Positions 1 to 8,448 of a stretch of DNA of 21,585 nt are shown here, piece after piece (positions within the stretch are counted from its first letter, which is position 1; each line of letters opens with the position of its first letter). The notes under the pieces were generated by a model, which worked only from the letters and a program-made list of their open reading frames with translations, was not told the origin of the DNA and searched no databases. The DNA is from Lachnospiraceae bacterium UBA1251 (lineage in GTDB: Bacteria; Bacillota; Clostridia; Lachnospirales; Lachnospiraceae). The stretch is taken from the NCBI GenBank assembly GCA_002308255.1, contig DBVZ01000130.1:15781-37365 (forward strand), in the 5' to 3' direction. A program made the position numbers and the translations under genes.

Positions 1-591
1 TCCTCCGCCATGGCGTACAAGAGAAATCCGATGCGGAGCGAGAGGATCGCTTCGCTCTCGAGATATATCATTTCCGCAGTGATGAACCCGGAGATCACCT
101 CTGCCGTGCAGTGGTTCGAGCGGACACTGGACGATTCCGCGAACAAGCGGATCTCCGTGCCGGAAGCGTTCCTTGCATGCGACGGTGTGCTCGATCTCAT
201 GATGAACGTTTCGGAAGGACTTGTCGTGTATCCGAAAGTCATCCGGAAACATCTAATGGCCGAGCTGCCTTTCATGGCGACCGAAAACATCATGATGGAC
301 GCCGTCAAAGCGGGAGGAGACCGGCAGGAGCTCCATGAGCGCATCCGTACACTTTCCATGGAAGCCGGCCGCAATGTCAAGGAAGAGGGCAGGGAGAACA
401 ACCTTCTCGATCTGATTGCGGCGGATCCGGTCTTTGGCCTCACGAGACAGGAACTCGACAGCTGCATGGTGCCGGAACGCTATACGGGCCGTGCGAAAGA
501 GCAGACGGAAGAGTACCTGAAGGAAGTGGTACGGCCGGTCCTTGACGAAAACCGGGGAGAACTCGGGATCCGGGCGGAGATCAATGTGTGA
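1..591 (+). CDS. purB: Adenylosuccinate lyase, C-terminal part (5' end outside window)
   Basis: Adenylosuccinate lyase cleaves adenylosuccinate to AMP plus fumarate, and SAICAR to AICAR plus fumarate, in the cytosol. The reading frame is open from base 1 and carries 196 residues. It begins inside the fumarase/aspartase superfamily signature: S-S-A-M-A-Y-K-R-N-P-M-R-S-E-R, the flexible loop that carries the catalytic serine. The methionine at base 10 belongs to that signature and is not the start, so roughly the first 270-290 residues lie upstream of the window. The rest is the helical core and C-terminal lid (for example WFERTLDDSANKR and the NLLDLI stretch), ending normally at TGA. The next gene is purA, 147 bases on in the same direction, which acts just before it in AMP synthesis, so a purB-purA unit is likely. 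Confidence 0.95.
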   Translation, partial: SSAMAYKRNPMRSERIASLSRYIISAVMNPEITSAVQWFERTLDDSANKRISVPEAFLACDGVLDLMMNVSEGLVVYPKVIRKHLMAELPFMATENIMMDAVKAGGDRQELHERIRTLSMEAGRNVKEEGRENNLLDLIAADPVFGLTRQELDSCMVPERYTGRAKEQTEEYLKEVVRPVLDENRGELGIRAEINV

Positions 592-652
592 TCTCCCCCG
601 TACAGAATGATTTCTGACAGCCGGATGGCTCAGGAATAAAGTAACGGAAAAT

Positions 653-709
653 GGTCCGCCTCTTTATGGCGGGCCGCACGGGCACGGATCTGTCTGCGCC
701 GTTCGCAGA
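653..709 (+). promoter_or_regulatory. Two hairpins in the purB-purA spacer
   Basis: The 147-base spacer holds two inverted repeats. One is 653-660 with 668-675 (GGTCCGCC/GGCGGGCC, one G-U pair, 7-base loop). The other is 693-698 with 704-709 (TCTGCG/CGCAGA, 5-base loop), ending 29 bases before the purA ATG. Neither has a following T-run, so they do not look like terminators. They could be a processing or stability element between the two cistrons. No convincing promoter was seen here. Confidence 0.35.
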
Positions 710-738
710 TAAAAAGGTGTTCCGTAAGGGAGAAATGA

Positions 739-2013
739 ATGGTAACAGCAGTTGTAGGAGCAAACTGGGGGGACGAAGGAAAAGGAAAAATCACTGACAT
801 GCTCGCGCAGAAAGCGGATATTATCGTGCGGTTTCAGGGCGGCGCCAACGCCGGCCACACGATCGTGAACAAGTACGGAAAATTCGCTCTGCACACATTG
901 CCTTCCGGGATATTTTACGGGCACACGACAAGCGTGATCGGAAACGGCGTGGCCCTGAATGTCCCGGTTCTTTTCCGGGAACTGAAGGAAATCACAGAAA
1001 AAGGTGTTCCGATGCCGAAGATCCTGATCTCTGACCGCGCGCAGATGGTGATGTCCTATCACATCCTGCTGGACCGGTGTGAAGAGGAGCGGCTGGCCGG
1101 CAGATCGTTCGGTTCCACGCAGTCCGGCATAGCGCCGTTTTATTCCGATAAATACGCGAAGATCGGAATCCAGGTCAGCGAATTGAGCGACAGGAAGGCT
1201 CTCGAGGAGAAAGTCAGAAATATCTGCACACTGAAAAACGTGATGCTTACCGGTCTGTACGGAAAAGAGCCTCTGAATCCGGACAAAATCATGGAGGAAC
1301 TGGAAACGTATCGGGAAATGCTGGAGCCGTATGCGGCCGACACGGCCGTATTTCTTGAGAACGCGATCCGTGATGGGAAAAACATCCTGCTTGAGGGACA
1401 GCTCGGTACAATGAAAGATCCGGATCACGGCATTTATCCCATGGTGACATCCTCTTCGACGCTGGCGGCTTTCGGCGCGGTCGGAGCGGGGATCCCTCCC
1501 TATGAGATCAAAAAGATCGTGGCTGTGACAAAAGCATATTCGAGCGCGGTCGGTGCCGGTGAATTTGTTTCGGAGATCTTCGGAGAGGAAGCGGATGAGC
1601 TGAGAAGACGCGGCGGAGACGGCGGAGAATACGGCGCGACCACGGGACGTCCGAGAAGGATGGGATGGTATGACGCGGTGGCTTCCCGGTACGGGTGCCG
1701 TCTGCAGGGTGCGACGGACGTGGCGCTGACGGTGCTTGACGTGCTCGGCTATCTCGAAAAGATTCCGGTCTGCGTGGCTTATGAGATTGACGGAAAGATC
1801 ACGACAGAATTTCCGACTACGACGCTGCTGAAGAAGGCAAAGCCGGTATACGAGATCCTTCCGGGCTGGAAAAGCGATATCCGGGGCATTCGCAGGTATG
1901 AAGATCTTCCGGAGAACTGCAGGCGTTACATCGCATTTATCGAGGAGAAGATCGGTTATCCGGTTACAATGATCTCCAACGGTCCCGGAAGGGATGACAT
2001 CATCTACAGATAA
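739..2013 (+). CDS. purA: Adenylosuccinate synthetase
   Basis: PurA condenses IMP with aspartate using GTP to give adenylosuccinate, the first committed step to AMP; it is cytosolic and usually dimeric. The 424-residue length is normal for the family. The N-terminal P-loop GDEGKGK is at residues 11-17, with the catalytic aspartate at D12 and the catalytic histidine at H40 in GGANAGH. A VGAGEF loop and the late ATTGRPRRMGW segment, which carries the IMP- and aspartate-binding arginines, are both present. The ATG at 739 is supported by AAGGGAG at 726-732; another ATG at 735 is out of frame. The gene follows purB. Its 3' end lies only 4 bases from the stop of the convergent carrier gene, with no terminator between. 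Confidence 0.97.
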   Translation: MVTAVVGANWGDEGKGKITDMLAQKADIIVRFQGGANAGHTIVNKYGKFALHTLPSGIFYGHTTSVIGNGVALNVPVLFRELKEITEKGVPMPKILISDRAQMVMSYHILLDRCEEERLAGRSFGSTQSGIAPFYSDKYAKIGIQVSELSDRKALEEKVRNICTLKNVMLTGLYGKEPLNPDKIMEELETYREMLEPYAADTAVFLENAIRDGKNILLEGQLGTMKDPDHGIYPMVTSSSTLAAFGAVGAGIPPYEIKKIVAVTKAYSSAVGAGEFVSEIFGEEADELRRRGGDGGEYGATTGRPRRMGWYDAVASRYGCRLQGATDVALTVLDVLGYLEKIPVCVAYEIDGKITTEFPTTTLLKKAKPVYEILPGWKSDIRGIRRYEDLPENCRRYIAFIEEKIGYPVTMISNGPGRDDIIYR

Positions 2014-2017
2014 ATGT

Positions 2018-3457
2018 TCAGTACCCGATCCGTATCCCGATGAAAATAAACGCGATCACCAGAAGAAAGGTCGCCGCAAAGAGAGGCAGCGATTTCCGGA
2101 CCCATCGGAGATAGGGTACGCCTATCATGGAGAGACCGATCAGCAGGACGGGAGAAGTGGGGAACAGCAGGTTCGTGTATCCGTCGCCGAATGTGTAGAT
2201 GAGGACTTCCATCTGTTTTGTAAGGCCGACAGGAAGGACACTGAGAACAGACATTACTGCCATGGCTTTCGCCGTGGAGGAGGAAATGAAGAACTCAAGG
2301 ATCAGAACGATCCCGAACAGGATCAGCGCCACCTGATAGATGTTGCGCGCAGCGACAAGCCGGCTGATCCCGTTCGATATGGTGGGCAGGATGTGCCCCT
2401 CTGTCAGAATGTATTTTACGGATGCCGCCATCAGAACGAAGAGGATCGACGGCAGTGCGGACAGAACTCCTTTCAGGAAGCTGCGAAAAGTGTCTTTGCA
2501 GTGAAATTCCGTTGCGGTCATCGCTGTGAGGAGCCCGAAGAACAGGAAATAGACAGTAAGAACCACAACCGTATAATCTCTCAGGAACGGCAGCAAGGTG
2601 CACAGGATGATGCATGCGAGGGCACCGAGCAGAAAGGTCAGGCAGGATACAAATATTTTTTTCTCGTTCGGGATCTCCTCCGCACGGTAAATGTCCTGCC
2701 GGATCTGACGGTCCTGTTCAAAAGTCAGGGAAGACGCCGGGTCTTTCCTGATTTTTTTGATGTACAGGAAAATGAATCCCAGAAGCAACATGTACATCAC
2801 TGCGAAAATTACGATCCGGTACCAGACGTGGAGCAGGGGGCTTACGCCGATGATATCGGAGGCGAACAGGACGGTAAAGGGATTGGTGATGGCACTGGCG
2901 AAGCCGAATCCGCAGGCACCGACGGAAACCAGAAAACCGACGAAGGAATCATACCCCATCGAGACCATCAGGACAGCCGTGATGGGAAGGAGCGTGAGCA
3001 TTTCCTCAAACAGGCCGAGAAAAGCTCCGAAAACCATGAACGTAAGCGCGGTGACGCTTACAAGAAGCTTCCGGGACCGCTGCGCTGCGCGGACGATGCG
3101 GACGACGATCGCCCGGATGCCTCCGAAGTCGTTCATGGCCTGGAAGACGCCGGAGACGGAAAGAAGAAAAACGGAAAGAACGATCACCGTGAGCCCGTCG
3201 GAGGTTCCGAGATTCAGAAAAGGAGACAGCAGCCCCCGGATGACGCCGATCCCGTTCTCATCTTCAAGCGGAATGTATTTTCCGTAATCGACGGTTTCCT
3301 CCCCGTTCACGATCACGGTGCCGTACGTCCCTTTCGGAATGATATAGGTCAGCAGGATCGAGACCAGAATCAGAAGGAAAAGGATGGTAAATGCGGAAAA
3401 AAATACTTTTTTGCCGATCCGGATCAGCCGGCCGTTTTCATTCGATGTGCTCATCAT
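2018..3457 (-). CDS. YfcC-family (DcuC-like) membrane carrier
   Basis: This is a 479-residue polytopic membrane protein of the YfcC / C4-dicarboxylate anaerobic carrier group (Pfam DcuC clan). The substrate cannot be read from sequence; YfcC relatives have been linked to acetate, amino acid or dicarboxylate transport. There are about 11-12 hydrophobic segments, the first at residues 19-41. A conserved reentrant-type stretch runs over residues 182-204, with the pattern GFGFASAITNPFTVLFAS, and there is an acidic EE pair at 151-152. Start choice is unsettled. AAAAAGGAG sits 1 base before the ATG at 3457 and 4 bases before a second in-frame ATG at 3454, so 3454 may be used. The start overlaps the end of the upstream VTT-PlsC gene by 17-20 bases, which implies translational coupling. 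It is the last gene of a three-gene operon and is convergent with purA. Confidence 0.82.
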   Translation of the reverse strand: MMSTSNENGRLIRIGKKVFFSAFTILFLLILVSILLTYIIPKGTYGTVIVNGEETVDYGKYIPLEDENGIGVIRGLLSPFLNLGTSDGLTVIVLSVFLLSVSGVFQAMNDFGGIRAIVVRIVRAAQRSRKLLVSVTALTFMVFGAFLGLFEEMLTLLPITAVLMVSMGYDSFVGFLVSVGACGFGFASAITNPFTVLFASDIIGVSPLLHVWYRIVIFAVMYMLLLGFIFLYIKKIRKDPASSLTFEQDRQIRQDIYRAEEIPNEKKIFVSCLTFLLGALACIILCTLLPFLRDYTVVVLTVYFLFFGLLTAMTATEFHCKDTFRSFLKGVLSALPSILFVLMAASVKYILTEGHILPTISNGISRLVAARNIYQVALILFGIVLILEFFISSSTAKAMAVMSVLSVLPVGLTKQMEVLIYTFGDGYTNLLFPTSPVLLIGLSMIGVPYLRWVRKSLPLFAATFLLVIAFIFIGIRIGY

Positions 3458-5306
3458 GCTCCTTTTTCAGCATTTCAAAAACAGCTGCCGTCCGTGTGCA
3501 GACAGCCCTGTTTTCGCGGGGATAGAAATAGTACAGTTCGTCGCGCCAGTACATCTCGAATTCTTCATTTACGGAAAAAGCGATCCCTTCCAGATCGCGG
3601 ACGGTATAGGAAAAAGAGGTGCCGTCCGTCTCGCTCTCATAGGAGACGCCGTGCCGGTCAAAGCGGAAAATACCGCGATCGGTCCGGTTGTCTTTTTTTT
3701 CTTTCCCGAATATTTTAGTATCTACCGGGACCGTCAGAGAAAATGACCCGATGTTTTCCCGTTCGATTTCGATGATCCGGGCATAGTAATCGGCGAGATT
3801 CCTGATCCGCGGATCGTCGAAAGTGTAGTCATCCTTAATGCGGTATTCCTTACCGCAGGAGGAGCAGATCAGGAGATTGCCCTTCGAGCGGTTGGAATAC
3901 AGGGTCCGGCAGTGGGGACACATATAAAGCAGGTTTTCCAGCCCTTTTGCTTTACGGCACGAACGGAACGGATTCTCCGGAGGGTAATCAAATTCGTTGA
4001 ACAGAAGGTTTTCGTTCATGATCCGAAGGATCTCCGAATTACTCATCTCACTGAGTTCTTCCGGGCGCAGGATCCTCATCACCTCGACGTCAACAGGTCC
4101 GCGAAAAGCGGATCTGCGCCATTTGGGCTTGCGAAGGTAAGCGCCGCGAACCTGCACGAGGACCGTCGGTATTTTCAGCTTTTTTGCAAGGGAAGCGGTG
4201 CCGGGCGGGATGATTCCCCCGCATCCGTCGGGCGAAAGGCGGGCTTCGGGAAAAATGATGATCGGATATCCTTTCGATTTCATTTTCAGGATCGAACGGA
4301 CCGCATCCAGATCCGTATCAAAGATCTTCTTATAAATATATCCGTATTTTGCCGCGGATTTTCCGACGAAAGGAACCTGACGGTAATAACGGTTCACGAC
4401 GAACGAGGAATTCCTGTCCGGATCGATCTGTCTGACAAAGTCCGGATCAAAGAAGCAGTGATGATTGGAAAGCAGAAGATAAGGTACGTCGATCCTGCGG
4501 ACAGGCTCCGCATTATGAAGACGGACCCGGAACCCGAAAGCCATCCGGTGAACGATCCAGCTCATGACACCGTTCATAAAATGATCGGGGGTTCCTTCGT
4601 TCTGACGGAAAAAGAACCGGCTCAGCACCATGTAAAGAAGTGTGAACAGAATTGCTGCCGCACATACGATGGCAAGGATCAGAGCCCAGACCGGAAGGTC
4701 ATTTACAATAAATTCCCTTAGGGCGGTGCCCATCAGGATGGAAGTGCATATGGAGGGAATGACGCCTGTTGTACAGGTGAGAAGATAGCGGGGATATCTG
4801 ATCTTCCGCCCGGCACCGTAATAGCAGATGGCGCCGAAAGGGATAACGGGCATGATAAACAGCAGATACATGAAAATGACCACGCTCTTCTGCCGGTTCA
4901 TTTTTGCGTAATGCTCGATTTTTTCCGTATTGTGGAAGAGATCGCCGTTAAAGCGGAAAACATGGACGATAAAATAGATGATGGAAGCTCCTGCCGCGAC
5001 GCCGGCGTCGCACAAAAGAAGGGCAAGCCACCAGGGATAGCTCATGCTCGAGGAGAGCTGGATAAACTCCGCGGGGATGAAAATAACCACCATCTGCAGC
5101 GCCTCGATCAGAGATACGGTAATGCATCCCAGGATGCCGCGCTCTTCCAGAAGATCACGGGCAGCGGCCGTATTGCCTTTCAGTTCGAAGCGCAGAAGCG
5201 GGAAAAAAATACTCCGCAGGAAAAAAACGAGCAGGAGTAATACAAACGCGGCCAGCACAAGAATGATGGTCTTTTCTATTCTGTTTTTTTTACGGCTGTT
5301 TTCCAT
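3438..5306 (-). CDS. VTT (DedA-like) - PlsC acyltransferase - zinc ribbon fusion protein
   Basis: This 622-residue protein has three recognisable parts. Residues 13-38 are a membrane anchor. Residues ~55-230 look like a VTT/SNARE-associated (DedA/TVP38-type) membrane domain, with the FIPAEFIQLSSS and MPVIPFGAICYYGAG stretches, the latter a VTT hallmark region. Residues ~255-440 are a PlsC-type glycerolipid acyltransferase with the catalytic H-x4-D box as NHHCFFD (N281, H282, D287) and FPEARLS at 352-358, the usual FPEGxRS block with Ala for Gly. Residues 463-484 hold CPHC...CSSC, a zinc-ribbon pattern, followed by a ~130-residue tail I do not recognise. A likely role is acylation of lysophosphatidate or a related lipid at the membrane, coupled to lipid movement by the VTT part; that is inference. 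No ribosome site is visible before the ATG at 5306, so the start is less sure. The upstream HAD gene ends 54 bases away. Confidence 0.8.
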   Translation of the reverse strand: MENSRKKNRIEKTIILVLAAFVLLLLVFFLRSIFFPLLRFELKGNTAAARDLLEERGILGCITVSLIEALQMVVIFIPAEFIQLSSSMSYPWWLALLLCDAGVAAGASIIYFIVHVFRFNGDLFHNTEKIEHYAKMNRQKSVVIFMYLLFIMPVIPFGAICYYGAGRKIRYPRYLLTCTTGVIPSICTSILMGTALREFIVNDLPVWALILAIVCAAAILFTLLYMVLSRFFFRQNEGTPDHFMNGVMSWIVHRMAFGFRVRLHNAEPVRRIDVPYLLLSNHHCFFDPDFVRQIDPDRNSSFVVNRYYRQVPFVGKSAAKYGYIYKKIFDTDLDAVRSILKMKSKGYPIIIFPEARLSPDGCGGIIPPGTASLAKKLKIPTVLVQVRGAYLRKPKWRRSAFRGPVDVEVMRILRPEELSEMSNSEILRIMNENLLFNEFDYPPENPFRSCRKAKGLENLLYMCPHCRTLYSNRSKGNLLICSSCGKEYRIKDDYTFDDPRIRNLADYYARIIEIERENIGSFSLTVPVDTKIFGKEKKDNRTDRGIFRFDRHGVSYESETDGTSFSYTVRDLEGIAFSVNEEFEMYWRDELYYFYPRENRAVCTRTAAVFEMLKKEHDEHIE

Positions 5307-5360
5307 AATCGTCTGCAGATGCTGATAGCCATGACGGCGAACATTGCAAATGCTGTGCGG

Positions 5361-6176
5361 TTATGCTTTGACACCAAGAGAACTAAGGGTTCGCACTGCA
5401 TCGGGATAGTTTTCAAAACGGAACGCGGCAAAGCCGAGTTCCCGGGCGGCGGCGACATTCTCCTCGCGGTCATCGATGAACACGCATCTCGAAGCGCTCA
5501 GATCGTATTGATCCAGAAGCTGCCGGAAAATACGCGGATCGGGCTTCAGAAGGTGGACGTCGCATGACCAGACCGCACCGTCAAAAAATCTTTCGAAATC
5601 AAGATTGCCGCTCTTTCTCATTTCCTCCGCCGCGCCGACAGGCCAGTTGGAGAGGATATAAAGACGGTAGCCTTTGGCGCGAAGCGCGGCAAGCCAGGAT
5701 TCCGTATAGGGATAAGGAACCAGACACTGATAAATGGTATTGATATAGCGCCGGATATCTTCTTCCAGTTCCGGAGCTTCCTGCGCGAAAGCGCGGATGA
5801 CTTCTTCCCGCGTCACAGTTCCCTCGTCGAGAGAGTGCCACAGATCGCTTTCATAGATACGGTTTTCCACAAAAGCAAGTCCCTCCGGAGAGAGGCCGAG
5901 GCTTTCGGCGTGCTCGTGCCAGGGAAAATCGACAAGAACGCGGCCGAGATCAAAGATGACAGCGTCCACGACGGGAGATTTGCCGGGGCGCACCGCTTTC
6001 GCGGCAAGCTGCATTGCGTAAAGAAAAACAGGCACTATAATCGTCATGGCCAAAGACCCGAAAAAGAGGCCCCGCGCGGAGGGATCTTTCCTGAGAGCAA
6101 AGACCATGGTCAGGACATACATGAGAAGAATGAGAACAACACCCGCAAGAGCGAGTATACGGCGTATTTTTTTCAT
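5361..6176 (-). CDS. Membrane-anchored HAD-superfamily phosphatase-like protein
   Basis: This 271-residue protein has two N-terminal hydrophobic helices (about residues 6-28 and 36-58) followed by a cytosolic HAD domain. Motif I is VIFDLGRV with nucleophile D76 and glycine at position +2 (G78), as in YihX-type enzymes (FDLGNV), rather than the DxD of classic phosphatases. Motif II is ILSN (S176), motif III K211 in LLKPDPRIF, and motif IV FIDDREEN (D235, D236). YihX-type relatives are sugar-phosphate or other small phosphomonoester phosphatases; here the membrane anchor and the acyltransferase neighbour suggest a lipid-linked phosphate substrate, which is inference. It is the first gene of the operon 6176-2018. 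An extended -10 ends 6 bases before the ATG and no ribosome site is visible, so the mRNA may be leaderless. Confidence 0.8.
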   Translation of the reverse strand: MKKIRRILALAGVVLILLMYVLTMVFALRKDPSARGLFFGSLAMTIIVPVFLYAMQLAAKAVRPGKSPVVDAVIFDLGRVLVDFPWHEHAESLGLSPEGLAFVENRIYESDLWHSLDEGTVTREEVIRAFAQEAPELEEDIRRYINTIYQCLVPYPYTESWLAALRAKGYRLYILSNWPVGAAEEMRKSGNLDFERFFDGAVWSCDVHLLKPDPRIFRQLLDQYDLSASRCVFIDDREENVAAARELGFAAFRFENYPDAVRTLSSLGVKA

Positions 6177-6182
6177 GAGACG

Positions 6183-6191
6183 ATTATAACA
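6183..6191 (-). promoter_or_regulatory. Extended -10 promoter abutting the HAD start codon
   Basis: On the minus strand TGtTATAAT spans 6191-6183, a consensus -10 with the TG extension. The -35 region at the right distance (around 6206-6211) is poor, which the TG extension can offset. Only 6 bases separate it from the ATG at 6176, so the expected start of transcription falls on the A of the ATG. Confidence 0.5.
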
Positions 6192-6290
6192 CAGTAAAGA
6201 AGTATTTGCTTGCTTTTAACTAATTTATGCGATAAGCTAAAACAAGTCTATGCGGATCCCGGGAAAACGGGGGATCAGGAGGAAAAGAAA

Positions 6291-6836
6291 ATGGCAGATC
6301 TTGAAAACACACAGGAAAAAGTCGATAAACACTCCCTTCTGGGGAAATGGCGCGCCGTCGCGTATGATATGAATGCCGACAAAGGCCGCTTAAGACTGTT
6401 CTGGGATGAGTATTTTGAGAAGGAAAAGAAGATTTACGAACAGCTCCTTGCGAATCCGGAGGAAAAAGTGACGGGAAGCGTAGCGGCTCTCGCGCAGAAA
6501 TACGGAATCGACGTCATGACGATGACCGGCTTCCTCGACGGGATCAATGACAGTCTGCTGGAACCGAATCCGGTCGAGACCATGACGGAGGAGACGGAAG
6601 TCAGTCTCGCTTTTGACAAGGAAAAACTATATAAAAATATGGTTGCCGCCGATGCGGAATGGCTCTACGGACTGCCGCAGTGGGAAGCGATCTATGACGA
6701 GGAAACAAGGAAAGAACTGTATCTCGAACAGAAAAAATCCCGGACGGTCGTGAAAGGGAAAAAGATCGGCAGAAATGATCCCTGCCCGTGCGGTTCCGGG
6801 AAGAAATACAAACATTGCTGCGGAAGAAACGCATGA
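6291..6836 (+). CDS. SEC-C motif protein of unknown function
   Basis: This is a 181-residue soluble protein. The last 22 residues are a SEC-C zinc-binding motif: [18 protein letters not shown], with the CxC...CC ligand pattern found at the end of SecA and in many small proteins thought to bind ribosome- or translocase-related partners. The first ~155 residues are helical and acidic, and I do not recognise a named domain in them. The start at 6291 is set by AGGAGG about 8 bases upstream; an upstream TTG at 6210 in the same frame is unlikely to be used. The gene is divergent from the HAD operon, and the M32 peptidase starts 31 bases downstream, so the two are probably cotranscribed. A SecB-like or ribosome-associated role would be speculation. 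Confidence 0.8.
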   Translation: MADLENTQEKVDKHSLLGKWRAVAYDMNADKGRLRLFWDEYFEKEKKIYEQLLANPEEKVTGSVAALAQKYGIDVMTMTGFLDGINDSLLEPNPVETMTEETEVSLAFDKEKLYKNMVAADAEWLYGLPQWEAIYDEETRKELYLEQKKSRTVVKGKKIGRNDPCPCGSGKKYKHCCGRNA

Positions 6837-6867
6837 TATCGGATACAGACAGAACGGAGAAGGCGGA

Positions 6868-8421
6868 ATGAGTGAGATCTCGAAAACACTTGCTGAAAAA
6901 CTGGAATTCGTGAGAAAGACGCTTGCGACGGCAGAGCGGTACGAGCATGCGGTGCATGTGATCAATTTCGATATGGAGACGCTGTGCCCTGCGGACGGTA
7001 TGGAGGAAGAGGGCGAGACGATCGCTTTCCTATCCACGGAAGCCTATAAGATGCTGAAATCCGACGATTTCATTCAGGCTGCGGAGTATCTGTATGAACA
7101 CCGCTTCGGCAGCGGAACGGAACAGGATCCCGGAGAAGACGCGCTGGAAGAACTTGACTGCCTGCTCGCGGAGACACTTCACAGGGAATACGCAAAGATC
7201 AGGAACATTACGCCGGAAATGAATCATGAATTCACACTGGCGTTTAATAAGGCGTATATCGACTGGCTGAACGCGAAAAACGCGTCGGATTTCAGCGCAT
7301 TTGTGCCGTCTCTCGAAAAAGTGAGGGAGATCAACCTTAAGCAGGTATCTCTTCGCACGGAAAGAAAAGAAAATGTTTATGACAATCTCCTCGACGATTA
7401 TGAGAGGGGGATCACGAGCGCAGATCTTGACGAGGCTTTCGGGAAATGCAAGGAACGGCTGATTCCGTTCCTTGAGAAGATCAAAGCGAGCAGAAAGACC
7501 ATCCGGACGGATTTCCTGTCAAGGCCGGTAAAGGATGAACAGCAGAGGGAGATGACGCGGTATCTTCTTGAGACGATCCGCTATGATTTCCGCAGAGGCG
7601 CTTATGCGACGACGGAGCATCCCTTTACGGATGATCTGGCCAGAAACGATGTGCGTATCACGACGCATTTTTATCCCGAAAGGTTCAGCTCGAGTCTGTA
7701 TTCCGTGATGCATGAAGGCGGACACGCCCTGTTCGGACAGCTTCAGCCGTATGAACACCACGGAAAATATGTTGCGAATAACATGACGCTTGGGATGCAT
7801 GAATCCGTTTCCCGTTTTTACGAGAACCGGATTGGCAGGAGCGAAGCGTTCACTGGCCTGATCTTCCCGAAGATCAGGGAGATCTTCCCGGGCGTGCTTG
7901 ACGATGTTTCCCCGAAAGAATTCTATGAGGGGGTAAATGTCGTAAGTCCTTCGCTGATCAGGACGGAAGCCGACGAGTTTACGTATACGTTCCACATTAT
8001 AATCCGGTACGAAATCGAGAAAATGATCGTGGACGGAACGGCTTCGATCGGAGATCTCCCGGAGATCTGGAACGGAAAATACAGGGAGTACCTCGGCATA
8101 ACGCCGCAAAACGACGCGGAGGGCGTCCTGCAGGATGTGCACTGGTCAGGCAGCTTCGGATATTTTCCGACATACGCGCTCGGCAATATGTACAACGCCA
8201 TGTTCTATAACCGCATGAAGACGGAAATAGATCCTTCCGCCTGCGTCGCGGCAGGGGATCTCGGGACGGTCAATACATGGATGAAAGAAAATGTCTTTGC
8301 AAAGGCGAATCTACTGGAGCCGAAAGACTGGATCCGGGATATCACCGGACGGGCTCTGACGCCGGATGATTTCCTCGATTATCTTGAAGAAAAATACGGG
8401 ACTCTTTACGGGATCGGATGA
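6868..8421 (+). CDS. M32-family metallocarboxypeptidase (carboxypeptidase Taq type)
   Basis: M32 enzymes are cytosolic, metal-dependent carboxypeptidases that trim C-terminal residues from peptides. The protein has 517 residues, normal for the family. It carries the zinc motif HEGGH (H282, E283, H286) and the third ligand region HESVSRFYEN with E312, matching the HESxSR pattern of M32. The C-terminal portion (QDVHWSGSFGYFPTYALGNMY, split by one family-typical glycine-rich turn) is also characteristic. The ATG at 6868 is preceded by GGAGAAGG. The frame extends upstream to 6775, but that part overlaps the SEC-C gene and has no ribosome site. No signal peptide is present. Transcription should end at the hairpin at 8449-8484. 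Confidence 0.94.
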   Translation: MSEISKTLAEKLEFVRKTLATAERYEHAVHVINFDMETLCPADGMEEEGETIAFLSTEAYKMLKSDDFIQAAEYLYEHRFGSGTEQDPGEDALEELDCLLAETLHREYAKIRNITPEMNHEFTLAFNKAYIDWLNAKNASDFSAFVPSLEKVREINLKQVSLRTERKENVYDNLLDDYERGITSADLDEAFGKCKERLIPFLEKIKASRKTIRTDFLSRPVKDEQQREMTRYLLETIRYDFRRGAYATTEHPFTDDLARNDVRITTHFYPERFSSSLYSVMHEGGHALFGQLQPYEHHGKYVANNMTLGMHESVSRFYENRIGRSEAFTGLIFPKIREIFPGVLDDVSPKEFYEGVNVVSPSLIRTEADEFTYTFHIIIRYEIEKMIVDGTASIGDLPEIWNGKYREYLGITPQNDAEGVLQDVHWSGSFGYFPTYALGNMYNAMFYNRMKTEIDPSACVAAGDLGTVNTWMKENVFAKANLLEPKDWIRDITGRALTPDDFLDYLEEKYGTLYGIG

Positions 8422-8448
8422 GACGGGAACACGGATAACAAAGACACA

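Noticed and set aside
1994-3718. A 574-residue open frame on the plus strand
   Set aside because: It is antisense to the YfcC-like gene, is rich in Asp, Gln and Arg with no domain, and has no ribosome site; the minus-strand frame gives a clear membrane protein.
3912-4721. A 269-residue plus-strand frame
   Set aside because: Shadow of the VTT-PlsC gene; no motifs or start signals.
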